A stretch of 64,000 bases of DNA from Puniceibacterium confluentis (GCF_007923445.1 NZ_VOJI01000008.1:154502-218501); one strand, 5' to 3'; numbered from the stretch's first letter, positions 1-9,183 are shown. The notes: a model not told the origin generated them from the sequence alone. A program made the numbers and translations.

Positions 1-2
1 AT

Positions 3-260
3 CTCGCCGAAAGCTTTGGCATGGAATGCGAGGTGCACGGCAACACGGCGATGAACCTGCATGTGGTTGCCGCCACCAAGAATTGCAAATGGTACGAACG
101 CGGCCTGCTGCACCCCTTCCTCGAATACGACGACGGGTTTGACTACCTCAAATCGCTCTCTGATCCGATGGATGCCGATGGCTGGGTGCATGTGCCCGAC
201 CGTCCCGGACTGGGCGAGGACATCGACTTCGATCACATCGAGAACAACCGCGTCAGCTGA
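3..260 (+). CDS. C-terminal end of an enolase-superfamily (mandelate racemase-like) enzyme, partial
   Basis: The reading frame enters from the left edge and ends with TGA at 258-260, so only about 85 C-terminal residues are visible. The segment with NLHVVAATKNCKWYERG, then LLHPFLEYD and DADGWVHVPDRPGLGEDID, is the typical tail of mandelate racemase/muconate-lactonizing enzymes. In that family this part closes the barrel and ends in a 'PGLG' motif. The catalytic lysines and metal ligands lie outside the window, so the substrate (sugar acid or amino-acid derivative) cannot be named. The next gene starts 34 bases downstream on the same strand, so the enzyme and the periplasmic binding protein probably share an operon. 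The family call is fairly sure; the activity is unknown. Confidence 0.75.
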   Translation, partial: LAESFGMECEVHGNTAMNLHVVAATKNCKWYERGLLHPFLEYDDGFDYLKSLSDPMDADGWVHVPDRPGLGEDIDFDHIENNRVS

Positions 261-294
261 CCGGTTTCATTGCACCAAAAATGGGAGGAGAACC

Positions 295-1884
295 ATGAAA
301 CATCTTTTGACGGCCACTGCCCTGTCGGCGCTGATGGCGCTTTCAACGCCGGTGATGGCCGAGACACCGGACGATCAGCTGATCGTCGCCTTCACCATGA
401 CCAACGTGCTGAGCATGGACCCGGCGGCCATCACCGGCGGCGAAGCGGTGCAGATCCTCAACAACCTCTATGACGCGCTTGTCGAACTGGACCCCAAGAC
501 CGGCGCCCTGTCACCACGACTGGCAACAAGCTGGAAGGTGTCGGACGACAACATGTCGGTGACCTTCACGCTCCGACCCGGCGCCACCTTTGCCTCGGGA
601 AACCCGATCACCGCGCAGGACGTAAAGTTCAGCTACGACCGGCTGATGACTCTGGGACAGGCGCAATCCTCGAACCTGGCAAGCCGAGGCTTCACCGCAG
701 AGGCGATCGACACTCAGTTCGTCGTTGTCGACGACATGACGTTCCAGCTCAACCTGCCGCAAGCGGACGATCCCAAGCTGATCCTGATGTATCTGTCGCA
801 GGCCGGTGTCGGCTCGATCCTTGACTCCAAACTGGTGCAGGACAATGCGGGCGACGACATGGGCCAGCAGTTCCTGACCAACAACTCCGCAGGCTCTGGC
901 GCCTTCACTCTGGGACAGTGGCGGGCCAATGAATACGTCATCCTGACACGCAACGATGCGTTCTGGGGTGATGCCCCGGCGATGAAACGCGTGCTGATGC
1001 GCCACCTTCCGGAAAGCCAGAGCCAGCGGCTGGGCCTTGCCCAGGGCGATCTGGATGTCGGGTTCAGCCTGGCGGCCCCCGATCTGCGCGCGCTGGAAGA
1101 GGACAAGAACATCACCGTGGAAACGGTGCCGAGCAACGGCTTCTATTATCTTGCCGCCTCGGTCGGGGATGAAAAGTTCGCCAATCCCAAGGTGCGCGAG
1201 GCACTGCGTTACCTGATCGATTATGACGGCATCAACGGCGCCATCATGCCGTTCTTCGGCGTCAAGCGTCAGGGCGTCATCAACAGCCGTGCCTTTGGCG
1301 CGATGGACGATCCCGGTTATGCGCTGGACGTGGAAAAGGCCAAGGCGCTGCTGGCCGAGGCGGGCTATCCCGACGGATTCGACACCACCCTTCGGGTGAT
1401 TTCGACGCAGGAGTTTCTCGACAGCGCCACTGCCATTCAGGGCACGCTGGCGCAGGCCGGTATCAACGCCGAGATCATCACCGGCGACGGGGGCCAGATC
1501 TATGGCGCCATGCGCGACCGTCAGTTCGAGTTGTTGGTCGGGCGCGGCGGCGGCGGTCAGCAGCCCCACCCCGACAGCAACCTGCGCGCCATGGTCTACA
1601 ACCCGGACAACAGCCAGGAGGCAGGCCTCACCAACTTTCAAAGCTGGCGCACCTCGTATCAGGACGAAGAGCTGAACACCGCCATCGAAGCCGCGCTGGT
1701 GGAACGCGACGACGCCATGCAGGCCCAGCAGTACAAGTCGATCCAGCAGATGATCGACACCAAGGTCACTGCGATCCAGCCGTTTTCCGAACGAGTGGTG
1801 ACGGCAGCGTATCAGGCTGACGTGTCAGGTGTGATGATCGACCCCTGGGTGTCGCGGTTCGAGGATGTCGTCAAGACCCGGTAA
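295..1884 (+). CDS. ABC transporter solute-binding protein, peptide/nickel/opine family (SBP_bac_5)
   Basis: A 529-aa periplasmic binding protein. The ATG at 295 is chosen because GGAGGAG lies just upstream and it opens a good signal peptide (MKHLLTATAL..., cleavage after the AMA-like 'PVMA' near residue 22); the same open frame runs further upstream without one. The mature part has family-5 features: 'LYDALVELDPKTGALSPRLA', 'FTLRPGATFASGNPITAQDVKFS', and late 'GYPDGFDTTLRV'. These proteins capture oligopeptides, opines or related amphoteric compounds for a two-permease, two-ATPase importer. The matching permease and ATPase genes lie just downstream but on the opposite strand. The neighbouring enolase-family enzyme hints at a non-peptide ligand, which is inference only. 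Confidence 0.9.
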   Translation: MKHLLTATALSALMALSTPVMAETPDDQLIVAFTMTNVLSMDPAAITGGEAVQILNNLYDALVELDPKTGALSPRLATSWKVSDDNMSVTFTLRPGATFASGNPITAQDVKFSYDRLMTLGQAQSSNLASRGFTAEAIDTQFVVVDDMTFQLNLPQADDPKLILMYLSQAGVGSILDSKLVQDNAGDDMGQQFLTNNSAGSGAFTLGQWRANEYVILTRNDAFWGDAPAMKRVLMRHLPESQSQRLGLAQGDLDVGFSLAAPDLRALEEDKNITVETVPSNGFYYLAASVGDEKFANPKVREALRYLIDYDGINGAIMPFFGVKRQGVINSRAFGAMDDPGYALDVEKAKALLAEAGYPDGFDTTLRVISTQEFLDSATAIQGTLAQAGINAEIITGDGGQIYGAMRDRQFELLVGRGGGGQQPHPDSNLRAMVYNPDNSQEAGLTNFQSWRTSYQDEELNTAIEAALVERDDAMQAQQYKSIQQMIDTKVTAIQPFSERVVTAAYQADVSGVMIDPWVSRFEDVVKTR

Positions 1885-1912
1885 CGGTTTCTCCCTGTCG
1901 TGACCGGATCAG

Positions 1913-1946
1913 ATGCGCAGCCCACATCGGGGCTGCGCATTTTTTT
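1913..1946 (+). terminator. Rho-independent terminator of the solute-binding-protein gene
   Basis: A perfect 11-bp stem, ATGCGCAGCCC (1913-1923) against GGGCTGCGCAT (1930-1940), with a 6-nt loop and a run of seven T (1940-1946). It sits 28 bases after the stop codon of the binding-protein gene. Confidence 0.9.
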
Positions 1947-1987
1947 ACGGCCGGGACGCAGGTCAGGCGCGGCCGTAAAGCTCGGCA

Positions 1988-2023
1988 CAAAAAAACCACG
2001 CCACACATTTGTGTGGCGTGGTT
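1988..2023 (-). terminator. Rho-independent terminator of the leftward ABC transporter operon
   Basis: A perfect 13-bp stem, AACCACGCCACAC (1994-2006) against GTGTGGCGTGGTT (2011-2023), with a 4-nt loop. On the minus strand it runs into a U-run (A-run at 1988-1995). It lies 23 bases beyond the stop codon of the ATPase gene at 2047. Confidence 0.9.
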
Positions 2024-2046
2024 ACGGCCGTTGCCGGGTTCAGGGG

Positions 2047-2793
2047 TCAGAGCGCGTTTTCGTAACTCAGGCTCGCACCGATCAGTTCACGGGCATAGGG
2101 GTGGGTGGCCTGATTTCCGACAATGGCAGAACGGGGCAGGATCTCGACGATTTCGCCCAGTTTCATCACGGCGAAGCGGTCGCACATGTGGTCGATCACC
2201 GCCAGATCATGGCTGACCATGACATAGGTGAACCCCTTTTCCGCCTGCAGGCGCACCAGAAGATTGATGATCTCGGCCTGCACCGACACATCGAGCGCCG
2301 AGGTCGGCTCATCAAGGAACAGCACATCCGGTTCGACAATCAGCGCCCGGGCAATGGCGACCCGCTGGCGCTGCCCGCCCGACAGCTGGTGCGGATAGCG
2401 GTCGAGAAAGGCCACCGGCAGGCCGACGTCGATCATCGCCTGCTCAAGCCGTGCGGCGTGGTCGTCGAAGTGGTGGATCTTGAGCGGTTCGGACAGCACT
2501 GTGCGCACGCTGTGGCGCGGATGCAGTGATCCATAGGGGTCCTGAAACACCATCTGCAAGGTCCGGCAACGGTCCGCCGGGCTCATCTCGCGCACCGAGG
2601 TGCCGCCGATCCGGGCCTCGCCACTCCACGTGTCCAACAGCAGCGACGCACAGCGCAGTATCGTCGATTTTCCGGAACCGGATTCGCCAACGAGACCAAA
2701 ACACTCGCCCTCTGCGACGTCAAAGCTGACCTTGGGCAACACGGTCACCGCCCCGAAACGGATCGACATGTCCCTGATGCTGATGGGCTTCAT
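2047..2793 (-). CDS. Peptide-type ABC transporter ATP-binding protein (DppF/OppF-like)
   Basis: A 248-aa cytoplasmic ATPase. Walker A GESGSGKS spans about residues 36-43, the signature is LSGGQRQR, Walker B is VLFLDEPTSALD and the H-loop is MVSHDLAVI. It is shorter than typical OppF/DppF proteins (about 320 aa) because the usual C-terminal extension stops soon after HPYAREL. It is the last gene of a four-gene leftward operon; its ATG overlaps the stop of the preceding ATPase by four bases, so translation is probably coupled. It should pair with that ATPase to drive the two permeases at 3634-5558, with the binding protein encoded convergently at 295-1884. Confidence 0.9.
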   Translation of the reverse strand: MKPISIRDMSIRFGAVTVLPKVSFDVAEGECFGLVGESGSGKSTILRCASLLLDTWSGEARIGGTSVREMSPADRCRTLQMVFQDPYGSLHPRHSVRTVLSEPLKIHHFDDHAARLEQAMIDVGLPVAFLDRYPHQLSGGQRQRVAIARALIVEPDVLFLDEPTSALDVSVQAEIINLLVRLQAEKGFTYVMVSHDLAVIDHMCDRFAVMKLGEIVEILPRSAIVGNQATHPYARELIGASLSYENAL

Positions 2794-3629
2794 AGTCCTG
2801 TCTCCTTCAACCAGGCGGGGTCACGTTCCAGTACCGGCAAGGGCGCGCGCGATCCGCCGATGCGCGGCTGCGCGGCGATCAGGCCACGGGTATAGGGGTG
2901 CTGCGCGAGATCCAGTTCGTCGGCTTTCAGCGTCTCGACCACCCGGCCCGCGTACATGATCAGCACCCGGTCGCAAAAATTGCGCACCAGGTTCAGGTCG
3001 TGGGAAATCATGATCAGCCCGATGCCGCGTTCTGCCACCAGATCGTCCAGAATTTTCAGCACCTGCAGGCGCACCGTGACATCCAGCGCCGAGGTCGGCT
3101 CGTCCGCGATCACCAGGTCCGGATTGGTCAGCAGCATCATCGCGATCATGATCCGTTGGCCCATCCCCCCCGAAACCTCGTGCGGATACAGCGCATAAAC
3201 CCGGTCCGCATCGCGGATCTGCACTGCTTCGAGCATCGCGATGGCCTGTGCCCTTGCGACAGCCCTGGAGCATTTGACATGCGTTCGGTACGCCTCGGCA
3301 ACCTGATCGCCGCAGCGCCGGATCGGATTGAGCGAAAACTTCGGATCCTGCAGGATCATCGACATCCGCGCGCCGCGCACCTTGAGCATTTCACGTTCCG
3401 ACGCGGTCAGCAGGTCGACATCTTCGAACCGGGCCCTGCTGGCCGTGATGTCGGCGGTGGGCAGCAATCGCATCAGGGCGCGGCCCACGGTGGACTTGCC
3501 CGAGCCGGATTCCCCGACAATGCCCAGCCGTTCACGGCCCAGCGTAAAGCTGACCTTGTTCACGGCGGGTGCAGGGGCGCCACGATAATGGACGCTCAGA
3601 TCCCGAACCTCCAGGATGGGGTTCTGCAT
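2790..3629 (-). CDS. Peptide-type ABC transporter ATP-binding protein (DppD/OppD-like)
   Basis: A 279-aa ATPase with Walker A GESGSGKS at about residues 39-46, Q-loop 'MILQDPKFSLNPI', Walker B LVIADEPTSALD and switch region 'MISHDLNLV'. The signature reads VSGGMGQR, where OppD-type proteins usually have SGGMRQR; whether that Gly substitution matters is not known. It follows the permease at 3634 with a 4-base gap and overlaps the next ATPase, consistent with one transcript. It energises import together with that ATPase. The substrate cannot be decided from the ATPase. Confidence 0.9.
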   Translation of the reverse strand: MQNPILEVRDLSVHYRGAPAPAVNKVSFTLGRERLGIVGESGSGKSTVGRALMRLLPTADITASRARFEDVDLLTASEREMLKVRGARMSMILQDPKFSLNPIRRCGDQVAEAYRTHVKCSRAVARAQAIAMLEAVQIRDADRVYALYPHEVSGGMGQRIMIAMMLLTNPDLVIADEPTSALDVTVRLQVLKILDDLVAERGIGLIMISHDLNLVRNFCDRVLIMYAGRVVETLKADELDLAQHPYTRGLIAAQPRIGGSRAPLPVLERDPAWLKETGL

Positions 3630-3633
3630 GGCG

Positions 3634-4530
3634 CTACCTCCGGTTCATCTGTTTGGGGTCCAGGGCGTCGCGCAGCCCGTCACCCAGCAGGTTGAATGCC
3701 AGGCTGACCGCGAGGATCGACAGGCCCGGAAAGGTCACCAGCCACCAACTGTCGATCATGTAACGACGCCCTGTGGCGATCATCGCCCCCCACTCGGGCA
3801 TCGGCGGCTGCGCGCCCAGTCCCAGAAAGCCCAGTCCGGCCGCTGTCAGGATCACTGTCGCCATGTTCAGCGTCAGCCGGATCAGCACCGACGGCAGACA
3901 CATCGGCACAACCGAGCGCCAGATGATCCGCGCCGGACTTGCGCCCTGCAACCGGGCGGCGGCGATGTAATCGGCCTTGCGGATGGTCATCGTCTCGGCC
4001 CGTGCCAGCCGCGCGATGGGCGGCCAGGCGGTCAGCGAAATGGCGATGATCGCGTTGTTCAGACTGGGTCCGAGCGCGGCGACAAAGGCCAGCGACAGGA
4101 TCAGCGACGGAAAGGACAGAAAGATATCGGTGAGCCGCATCATCACCATATCCACCCGTCCGCCGAAGTACCCGGCGACCGTACCGACAAACAGTCCGAT
4201 CGGGCCGACGACGATGGTCACCAGCGAGATGATTGTCAGCGTGATACGCGAGCCATACAGCAGGCGGCTGAAGATATCGCGCCCCAGCTCGTCGGTGCCG
4301 AAGTAATGCGCGCCACCCGGGGGGGCCAGCGTGTTCTGCAGATCCTGCAGGTAGGGATCGTGGGTGGCGATCAGCGGACAGAACACGGCGGCCAGGACCA
4401 GTACCACCAGCACCAGCAGGCCAAAGGCCGAGGTGGGTGTCCGCGCCAGATACAGCACGATGTTGCGCAGTGAACGCAGCCATTCCAGATCCGGCGCCGG
4501 GCGTGTGGCGTAAGGTGTCTTTTCGGTCAT
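3634..4530 (-). CDS. Peptide-type ABC transporter permease (DppC-like)
   Basis: A 298-aa inner-membrane permease. An N-terminal cytoplasmic segment precedes one membrane span ('FGLLVLVVLVLAAVFCPLIA'), then the extracytoplasmic 'HYFGTDELGRDIFSRLLYGSR' typical of OppC/DppC, and further hydrophobic segments. The coupling region 'YIAAARLQGASPARIIWRSVVP' is the EAA-type loop that docks on the ATPases. It lies 2 bases after the partner permease and just before the first ATPase gene. Confidence 0.9.
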   Translation of the reverse strand: MTEKTPYATRPAPDLEWLRSLRNIVLYLARTPTSAFGLLVLVVLVLAAVFCPLIATHDPYLQDLQNTLAPPGGAHYFGTDELGRDIFSRLLYGSRITLTIISLVTIVVGPIGLFVGTVAGYFGGRVDMVMMRLTDIFLSFPSLILSLAFVAALGPSLNNAIIAISLTAWPPIARLARAETMTIRKADYIAAARLQGASPARIIWRSVVPMCLPSVLIRLTLNMATVILTAAGLGFLGLGAQPPMPEWGAMIATGRRYMIDSWWLVTFPGLSILAVSLAFNLLGDGLRDALDPKQMNRR

Positions 4531-4532
4531 GC

Positions 4533-5558
4533 TCAGCGCGTCCTCGGATCGAATATGCGGTACAACAAATCGGAAATGAGATTCAGCGCGATGAATATGA
4601 CACCGACGATCAGCACACAGGTCATCACCGCGTTCATGTCACCGATCAGCAGGTTCGAGGTCAGGTACTGGCCAAAGCCCGGCCAGGCAAAGACCGTCTC
4701 GATCAGCACCGCCCCCTCGAGCAGCGAACCGTAGGCCAGTGCCACGATCGTCACCAGCTGCACCCGGATATTGCCAAAGGCATGGCGCCAGACCGTCTGG
4801 TTGGCGCTCAGCCCCTTGACCCGCGCGGTGGTCACATATTCCTGGTTGATCTGGTCCAGCATGAAGCTGCGGGTCATCCGGGTGATATAGGCGGCAGAGG
4901 AATATCCAAGCAGGGACGCCGGCAGGACAATGTGGTTGAGCGCAGACCAGAAGACCTCCCACGCGCCGGCCAGTGCGCTGTCGATCAGCAGGAAATTGGT
5001 TCGCTCCGGAACGAGGCCGATGTAGAACTGGCTCATCCGCCCGGAACCGCCGACCCATCCGAGACCGGCGTAAAAGATCAAAAGCCCGATCATGCCAGTC
5101 CAGAAGATCGGCATGGAATGGCCCATCAGGCTGAACACCCGGATCAGCTGGTCCTGCCACCTGTCCTTCTTGATCGCGGCCGCCACGCCGAGGGGAATGC
5201 CCAATCCTGCGCCGACGAGAATGGCAAAGGTGGCAAGTTCGATCGTGGCGGGCAAGACGTGCAGGATGTCGGTGAGCACCGGCTGGCCAGTGCGGATCGC
5301 GGTGCCGAAATCGAACTGCACCACATCGCGCAGATACAACAGGAACTGTTCCCAAACCGGACGGTCGAACCCCAGCTGGCGATAAACGTTTTCATAGACT
5401 TCGCGGGTCGCGTCCTCGCCCACAATGGCGCGCACCGGATCGTTCGGCATGATCCGCCCGATCACGAAGGTCAGGATCAGCAGCCCGAACAACGTGATGA
5501 ATATTGATCCCGCCTGTTCCACGAACCGGCCAAACTGACGTCGATGAATTGGCGCCAT
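4533..5558 (-). CDS. Peptide-type ABC transporter permease (DppB-like)
   Basis: A 341-aa inner-membrane permease and the first gene of the leftward importer operon. Its pattern is that of DppB/OppB: an N-terminal span ('FITLFGLLILTFVIGRIMP'), a periplasmic loop containing 'DRPVWEQFLLYLRDVVQFDFGTA', then a cluster of spans with the EAA-type loop 'YVTTARVKGLSANQTVWRHA'. The ATG at 5558 is preceded by a GGGGGGAG purine run. The upstream intergenic region should hold the operon promoter. Confidence 0.9.
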   Translation of the reverse strand: MAPIHRRQFGRFVEQAGSIFITLFGLLILTFVIGRIMPNDPVRAIVGEDATREVYENVYRQLGFDRPVWEQFLLYLRDVVQFDFGTAIRTGQPVLTDILHVLPATIELATFAILVGAGLGIPLGVAAAIKKDRWQDQLIRVFSLMGHSMPIFWTGMIGLLIFYAGLGWVGGSGRMSQFYIGLVPERTNFLLIDSALAGAWEVFWSALNHIVLPASLLGYSSAAYITRMTRSFMLDQINQEYVTTARVKGLSANQTVWRHAFGNIRVQLVTIVALAYGSLLEGAVLIETVFAWPGFGQYLTSNLLIGDMNAVMTCVLIVGVIFIALNLISDLLYRIFDPRTR

Positions 5559-6125
5559 GCCAACTGCTCCCCCCTTGTCGCAACGGGGTTGCCGAGGGTT
5601 ACCCCCGCCTTCCCGTTCTCCGACGCCAACCTGTTATACAGACGAGGGGATGTCAAGCCACTCCGTAAGGTGCCAGCCACAGGCTTCCGCAAAAACCGCC
5701 GCAAAAATGCAGGAAAATTTGAATCTCCGGTGAAATTTCAACCCATTTTCTGTATGACAGATTTTCAATCAAGGTGAACACAGCGAGGCATGGCGAATCC
5801 TGGCGCCAAGCAGTATCCGGCTCGCGGCGGCACACAGTCCTATGCCACCCGCCGCCTCATCCAGAGGAGAGCGTGCCTGCGCCCGAAGGATTGGCCTGCC
5901 CTCAGGTGCGGCCGTGACCTATGGGTCCGGTCTCTCACGACAGGCCGCCGCCTTGTGAGACTGTGCAAGGCTTTCGGCGCTTTTGACAAGGTGGTGTGGC
6001 GGGCCGAAACCGCAGCGGGTCAACCCCCGGGCCGGTCCGTGATGAGCGTATGCGCTGGAACCCTTGTCCTGAAGGTCAGGACGCCGCCGCGATCACTCTG
6101 GTCGTCGATGTGTTTCTGCCGGCTC
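5559..6125. other. Intergenic region between the ABC operon and pqqE, no gene seen
   Basis: These 567 bases separate the stop of pqqE (6126) from the start of the DppB-like permease (5558). The part near the permease is AT-rich and holds a perfect 10-bp palindrome TGAAATTTCA at 5731-5740, a plausible promoter/operator zone for the leftward importer operon. Short frames across the region are not coding-like and resemble no family I know. A glycine-riboswitch-like string around 5866-5945 was considered and rejected. Confidence 0.4.
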
Positions 6126-7235
6126 TCAGCCGACAGTCTCCGGGATCGGCTTGCCCGGCGCGGACCGATACACCAGCTCTTTGCCCTCAGCGCTGGCATG
6201 TGCCTCTGCCAGAGCCTGGAGGGCGCCGTGGCGGGGGGATTTGATGCAGACCGGGTCGGTTGCATTCGCATCACCGACAATCGCCATTGCCTGACAGCGG
6301 CAGCCGCCGAAATCCACGGTCTTGCGCTCGCAGGACCGGCACGGCTCTTGCATCCAGTCCGTTCCCCGATAGGCCTGAAAGGCGGCGCCTTCATACCAGA
6401 TCTCGGCCAGAGGCTGGTCTTTGACGTTCTCGAACACCAGATGCGGAATGGTTTCCGCAGCATGGCACGGCAGCACCTTTCCCTCGGGCGTGACATTCAG
6501 CCCGGTTGTTCCCCAGCCACCCATGCAGCGTTTGGGATAATCCGAATGGTAGTCCGCCGGCACATAGTCGATGACCAGTGTGCCCTTGAGCCGCAGCCGC
6601 GCATCCCGGACGATGGCATCGGCTTCGCGGGCCTGTTCGCGCGTCGGCATCAGAGTGTCGCGGTTCTTCAGCGCCCAGCCATGAAACTGAACCGTCGCGA
6701 CTTCGATCCGCCGCGCCCCCATTTCCACAGCCATGTCGATGGCCTGCGGCAACTGGTGCAGATTCCTGCGGTGCAGAACAGCGTTGAGTGTCAGCGGAAA
6801 TCCGATGGCGCCGATCCACGCGGCGACCTGCATCTTGCGTTTGAACCCACCGGAATAGCCGCCAATCTGATCCGCCATCGCGGCATCGGTGCCTTGCAGC
6901 GACAGCTGGATATGGTCAAGCCCGGCGGCATCCAGCTCCCCGAGGCGACGCTCGGACAGCCCGATGCCGGAGGTGATGAGGTTGGTGTACAAACCGGCAT
7001 CCCGCGCCGCCTGCACAAGCTCGACCAGATCACGGCGCGAGGCAGGCTCACCGCCCGACAGGTGCAGCTGCAGCACACCCAGTTCGGCGGCCTGACGGAA
7101 CACCGATTTCCAGGTGCCTGTGTCGAGCTCCTGGTCCACGCGGGCCAGTTCCAGCGGATTCGAGCAATAGGGGCAGGACAGCGGGCAGCGATGCGTCAGT
7201 TCCGCCAGCATTGCGATGGGCGGACGGGTGGTCAT
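6126..7235 (-). CDS. pqqE: PQQ biosynthesis radical SAM enzyme PqqE
   Basis: A 369-aa radical S-adenosylmethionine enzyme that forms the Glu-Tyr carbon-carbon bond in the PqqA peptide, the first step of pyrroloquinoline quinone synthesis. The radical-SAM cysteines are the CPLSCPYC motif at C17, C21 and C24, and the C-terminal SPASM-type cysteine set includes CRSCERKT and GGCRCQA for auxiliary clusters. It is the last gene of the leftward pqqABCDE operon and overlaps pqqD by four bases. The carrier PqqD presents the peptide substrate to this enzyme. Confidence 0.96.
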   Translation of the reverse strand: MTTRPPIAMLAELTHRCPLSCPYCSNPLELARVDQELDTGTWKSVFRQAAELGVLQLHLSGGEPASRRDLVELVQAARDAGLYTNLITSGIGLSERRLGELDAAGLDHIQLSLQGTDAAMADQIGGYSGGFKRKMQVAAWIGAIGFPLTLNAVLHRRNLHQLPQAIDMAVEMGARRIEVATVQFHGWALKNRDTLMPTREQAREADAIVRDARLRLKGTLVIDYVPADYHSDYPKRCMGGWGTTGLNVTPEGKVLPCHAAETIPHLVFENVKDQPLAEIWYEGAAFQAYRGTDWMQEPCRSCERKTVDFGGCRCQAMAIVGDANATDPVCIKSPRHGALQALAEAHASAEGKELVYRSAPGKPIPETVG

Positions 7236-7510
7236 GGCTGCACCTCCAGAAAGCGACGGTCGCGCAGGGCGCCAAGGAACCCGGCGGAGTCCTTTGCAAT
7301 ATCTTCGACCGGCGCGTTGTAGCGTGCCGCCAGCGCCGCGGTGATTTCACCGAAACTGCGCGCGCCGTCTATCTCGGTCAGGATGGCATGGGCAATTGCG
7401 TCCAGGGTGATGGCGCGTTCAGGGGCCAACAGCACCCAGGCGTCGCGGACTGTGTCGCGGTGTATCCGAACCCCGCGCGGCAGATAGGGAACGTCCTGCT
7501 CTGTGATCAT
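7232..7510 (-). CDS. pqqD: PQQ biosynthesis peptide chaperone PqqD
   Basis: A 92-aa small protein with the PqqD pattern 'PYLPRGVRIHRDTVRDAWVLLAPE' followed by 'LDAIAHAILTEIDGARSFGEI', a winged-helix RiPP recognition element. In PQQ synthesis it binds the PqqA leader and delivers it to PqqE. Both ends overlap neighbours (pqqC and pqqE) by four bases, so translation of C, D and E is probably coupled. Confidence 0.96.
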   Translation of the reverse strand: MITEQDVPYLPRGVRIHRDTVRDAWVLLAPERAITLDAIAHAILTEIDGARSFGEITAALAARYNAPVEDIAKDSAGFLGALRDRRFLEVQP

Positions 7511-8268
7511 GATGCCTTGACCCTCCGCGACTCGGCGACCAGGCCTTCATGTGGCTGCCAGCCGCCCGGAGGAATGCGGGCCGGAGCGACATAGGCTGAA
7601 TAGAGCGCATCGAGCTGCGACCAGAGAACATCGGTCTTGAACTCCAGCGCCCTGGCGGCGGCGTCCTGTTTTTCCTGCGTGTCGGCATGATCCAAAACCC
7701 AGGACAGCCCGAACGCGACATCCTTTGGCGCCTCCTTCAGGCGATTCTGGAAATACGACAGCGACGACTCGTCCGCGAACGCGTAGTTTTTCAGAAGTCC
7801 GGCGATCCGGTCCTGGTGGATCTTGGGAGCAAAGAGTTCGGTGAGCGAGGCGGCGACGGCCTCGAGCAGCGACTTGTCCCGCACAAAACGGACATAGGCA
7901 TCGACGGCGAACCTTGTCGCAGGCAGCACACCGCGCGCCGAGGCAACGTAGTCGCGGTCCAGCCCGACGGCATCGGCAAGGCGCAGCCAGCGTTGAAGGC
8001 CACCCTCGTTGGCATCGGTCCCGTCGTGATCCTCGATCCTGGAACGCCAGATGCGGCGCAGCTTCGGATCCTCGACCCGGGACATGAAGGCGGCATCCTT
8101 CATCGGGATCGAATGCTGGTAGTAATAGCGGTTGATCACCCAGGCGCGCACCTGATCGGGGGTGCAGCCGCCGCCGTGCAGCAGATGGTGAAACGGATGC
8201 TTGTCATGATAGCGCTCGGCGCCGATCTGGCGCAGGCGCGCCTCAAAGTCGTCGCGGCTCTGAGTCAT
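7507..8268 (-). CDS. pqqC: Pyrroloquinoline-quinone synthase PqqC
   Basis: A 253-aa cofactor-free oxidase that carries out the last ring closure and oxidation to PQQ. The start at 8268 is chosen because MTQSRDDFEARLR aligns with family N-termini and its ATG overlaps the pqqB stop (ATGA); an open frame extends upstream through pqqB but is a shadow. Diagnostic segments are 'YHDKHPFHHLLHGGGCT', 'RAWVINRYYYQHSIPMKDAAF' and 'EDHDGT', which supply active-site histidines, tyrosines and arginines. The length matches the family. Confidence 0.96.
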   Translation of the reverse strand: MTQSRDDFEARLRQIGAERYHDKHPFHHLLHGGGCTPDQVRAWVINRYYYQHSIPMKDAAFMSRVEDPKLRRIWRSRIEDHDGTDANEGGLQRWLRLADAVGLDRDYVASARGVLPATRFAVDAYVRFVRDKSLLEAVAASLTELFAPKIHQDRIAGLLKNYAFADESSLSYFQNRLKEAPKDVAFGLSWVLDHADTQEKQDAAARALEFKTDVLWSQLDALYSAYVAPARIPPGGWQPHEGLVAESRRVKAS

Positions 8269-9161
8269 GCTGTAACCTCCATACCGTCCTGTCCGATGGT
8301 CCAGCCAGCAGCTTCGGCCAGCGCGCGTTCCTGTGACTCGGGCCGCAGCACCGGATTTGTGTTGTTCATGTGCACAAAGATCTTGCGCCCCACGTCCAGC
8401 GCCTCGAATGCCTTGATCGACCCGTCTGGCCCACTCATTGACATATGGCCCATGCGCTTGCCGGTCTTCTGTCCCAGCCCGGCCTGAACCATCTCGTCGT
8501 CCTGCCACAGCGTGCCATCGAAAAACACCAGTGCTGCGCCATTCAGCCGGGCGCGCAGGTCGTCATTCAACAAGGCGCAACCGGGGATGTAAAAGGCATC
8601 CGTGTCACCCGCCTGCAAATGAACGCCGACCGTCTGGTCGCCAATGAGATCGGTCTGCACCGTCTCACCTTCCAGATAGAGCGGCACCTTGCCGGGCACA
8701 GGAAAGAGCGTCGCCTGCAAGCCGGGCGCGATTTCCGCAGGGGCATTCAGTTCCACGACCGCGCGGTCGACCACCTGGGCGTTGAGCGCCGAAAATATCG
8801 GATTTGCATCCAGAACGTCGTGAATGCCGGGTGTGGCGAAAACCGTGAACCGCTGCATTTCGCGCAGGGTCAGCAGGCCGGCCACATGGTCGATGTCGCC
8901 ATTGGTCAGCAGCACCGACCGCAGCGGCATCTCGCGCAGACCGCTCGGATGCAGTGCGGAACAGTCAGCCATCTGCTGACGGATGTCGGGCGAGGCATTG
9001 AGAATGGCCCAGTCCGTTCCGTTGGCGCTGACCGCCAGTGACGATTGGGTCTGTGCCGGGATCTGTCCGGCGCGGGCAAGGTTGCAGTTCTTGCACCCGC
9101 AATTCCATTGAGGCAAGCCACCACCGGCAGCAGCCCCGAGAATGCGCGCGCGGAATGTCAT
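8265..9161 (-). CDS. pqqB: PQQ biosynthesis protein PqqB
   Basis: A 298-aa protein of the metallo-beta-lactamase fold, thought to act as an iron-dependent hydroxylase on the Glu-Tyr intermediate. The N-terminus 'LGAAAGGGLPQWNCGCKNC' is characteristic of PqqB. 'LTNGDIDHVAGLL' replaces the canonical HxHxDH metal site, as is usual for PqqB. It starts 22 bases after the pqqA stop and overlaps pqqC by four bases. Confidence 0.95.
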   Translation of the reverse strand: MTFRARILGAAAGGGLPQWNCGCKNCNLARAGQIPAQTQSSLAVSANGTDWAILNASPDIRQQMADCSALHPSGLREMPLRSVLLTNGDIDHVAGLLTLREMQRFTVFATPGIHDVLDANPIFSALNAQVVDRAVVELNAPAEIAPGLQATLFPVPGKVPLYLEGETVQTDLIGDQTVGVHLQAGDTDAFYIPGCALLNDDLRARLNGAALVFFDGTLWQDDEMVQAGLGQKTGKRMGHMSMSGPDGSIKAFEALDVGRKIFVHMNNTNPVLRPESQERALAEAAGWTIGQDGMEVTA

Positions 9162-9183
9162 TCAACCCTCCGCGCGCTGGTAT

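Noticed and set aside
61-294. N-terminal extension of the binding-protein frame upstream of 295.
   Set aside because: It overlaps the partial enolase-family gene in another frame, and the ATG at 295 has the ribosome-binding site and signal peptide.
5866-5945. Glycine-riboswitch-like string on the plus strand (GGAGAG ... CGCCCGAAGG ... TCTCTCA).
   Set aside because: It has an extra base in the CGCCGAAGG core, lacks the CUCUCAGG-to-GGAC block, and no plus-strand gene follows. Probably chance in GC-rich DNA.
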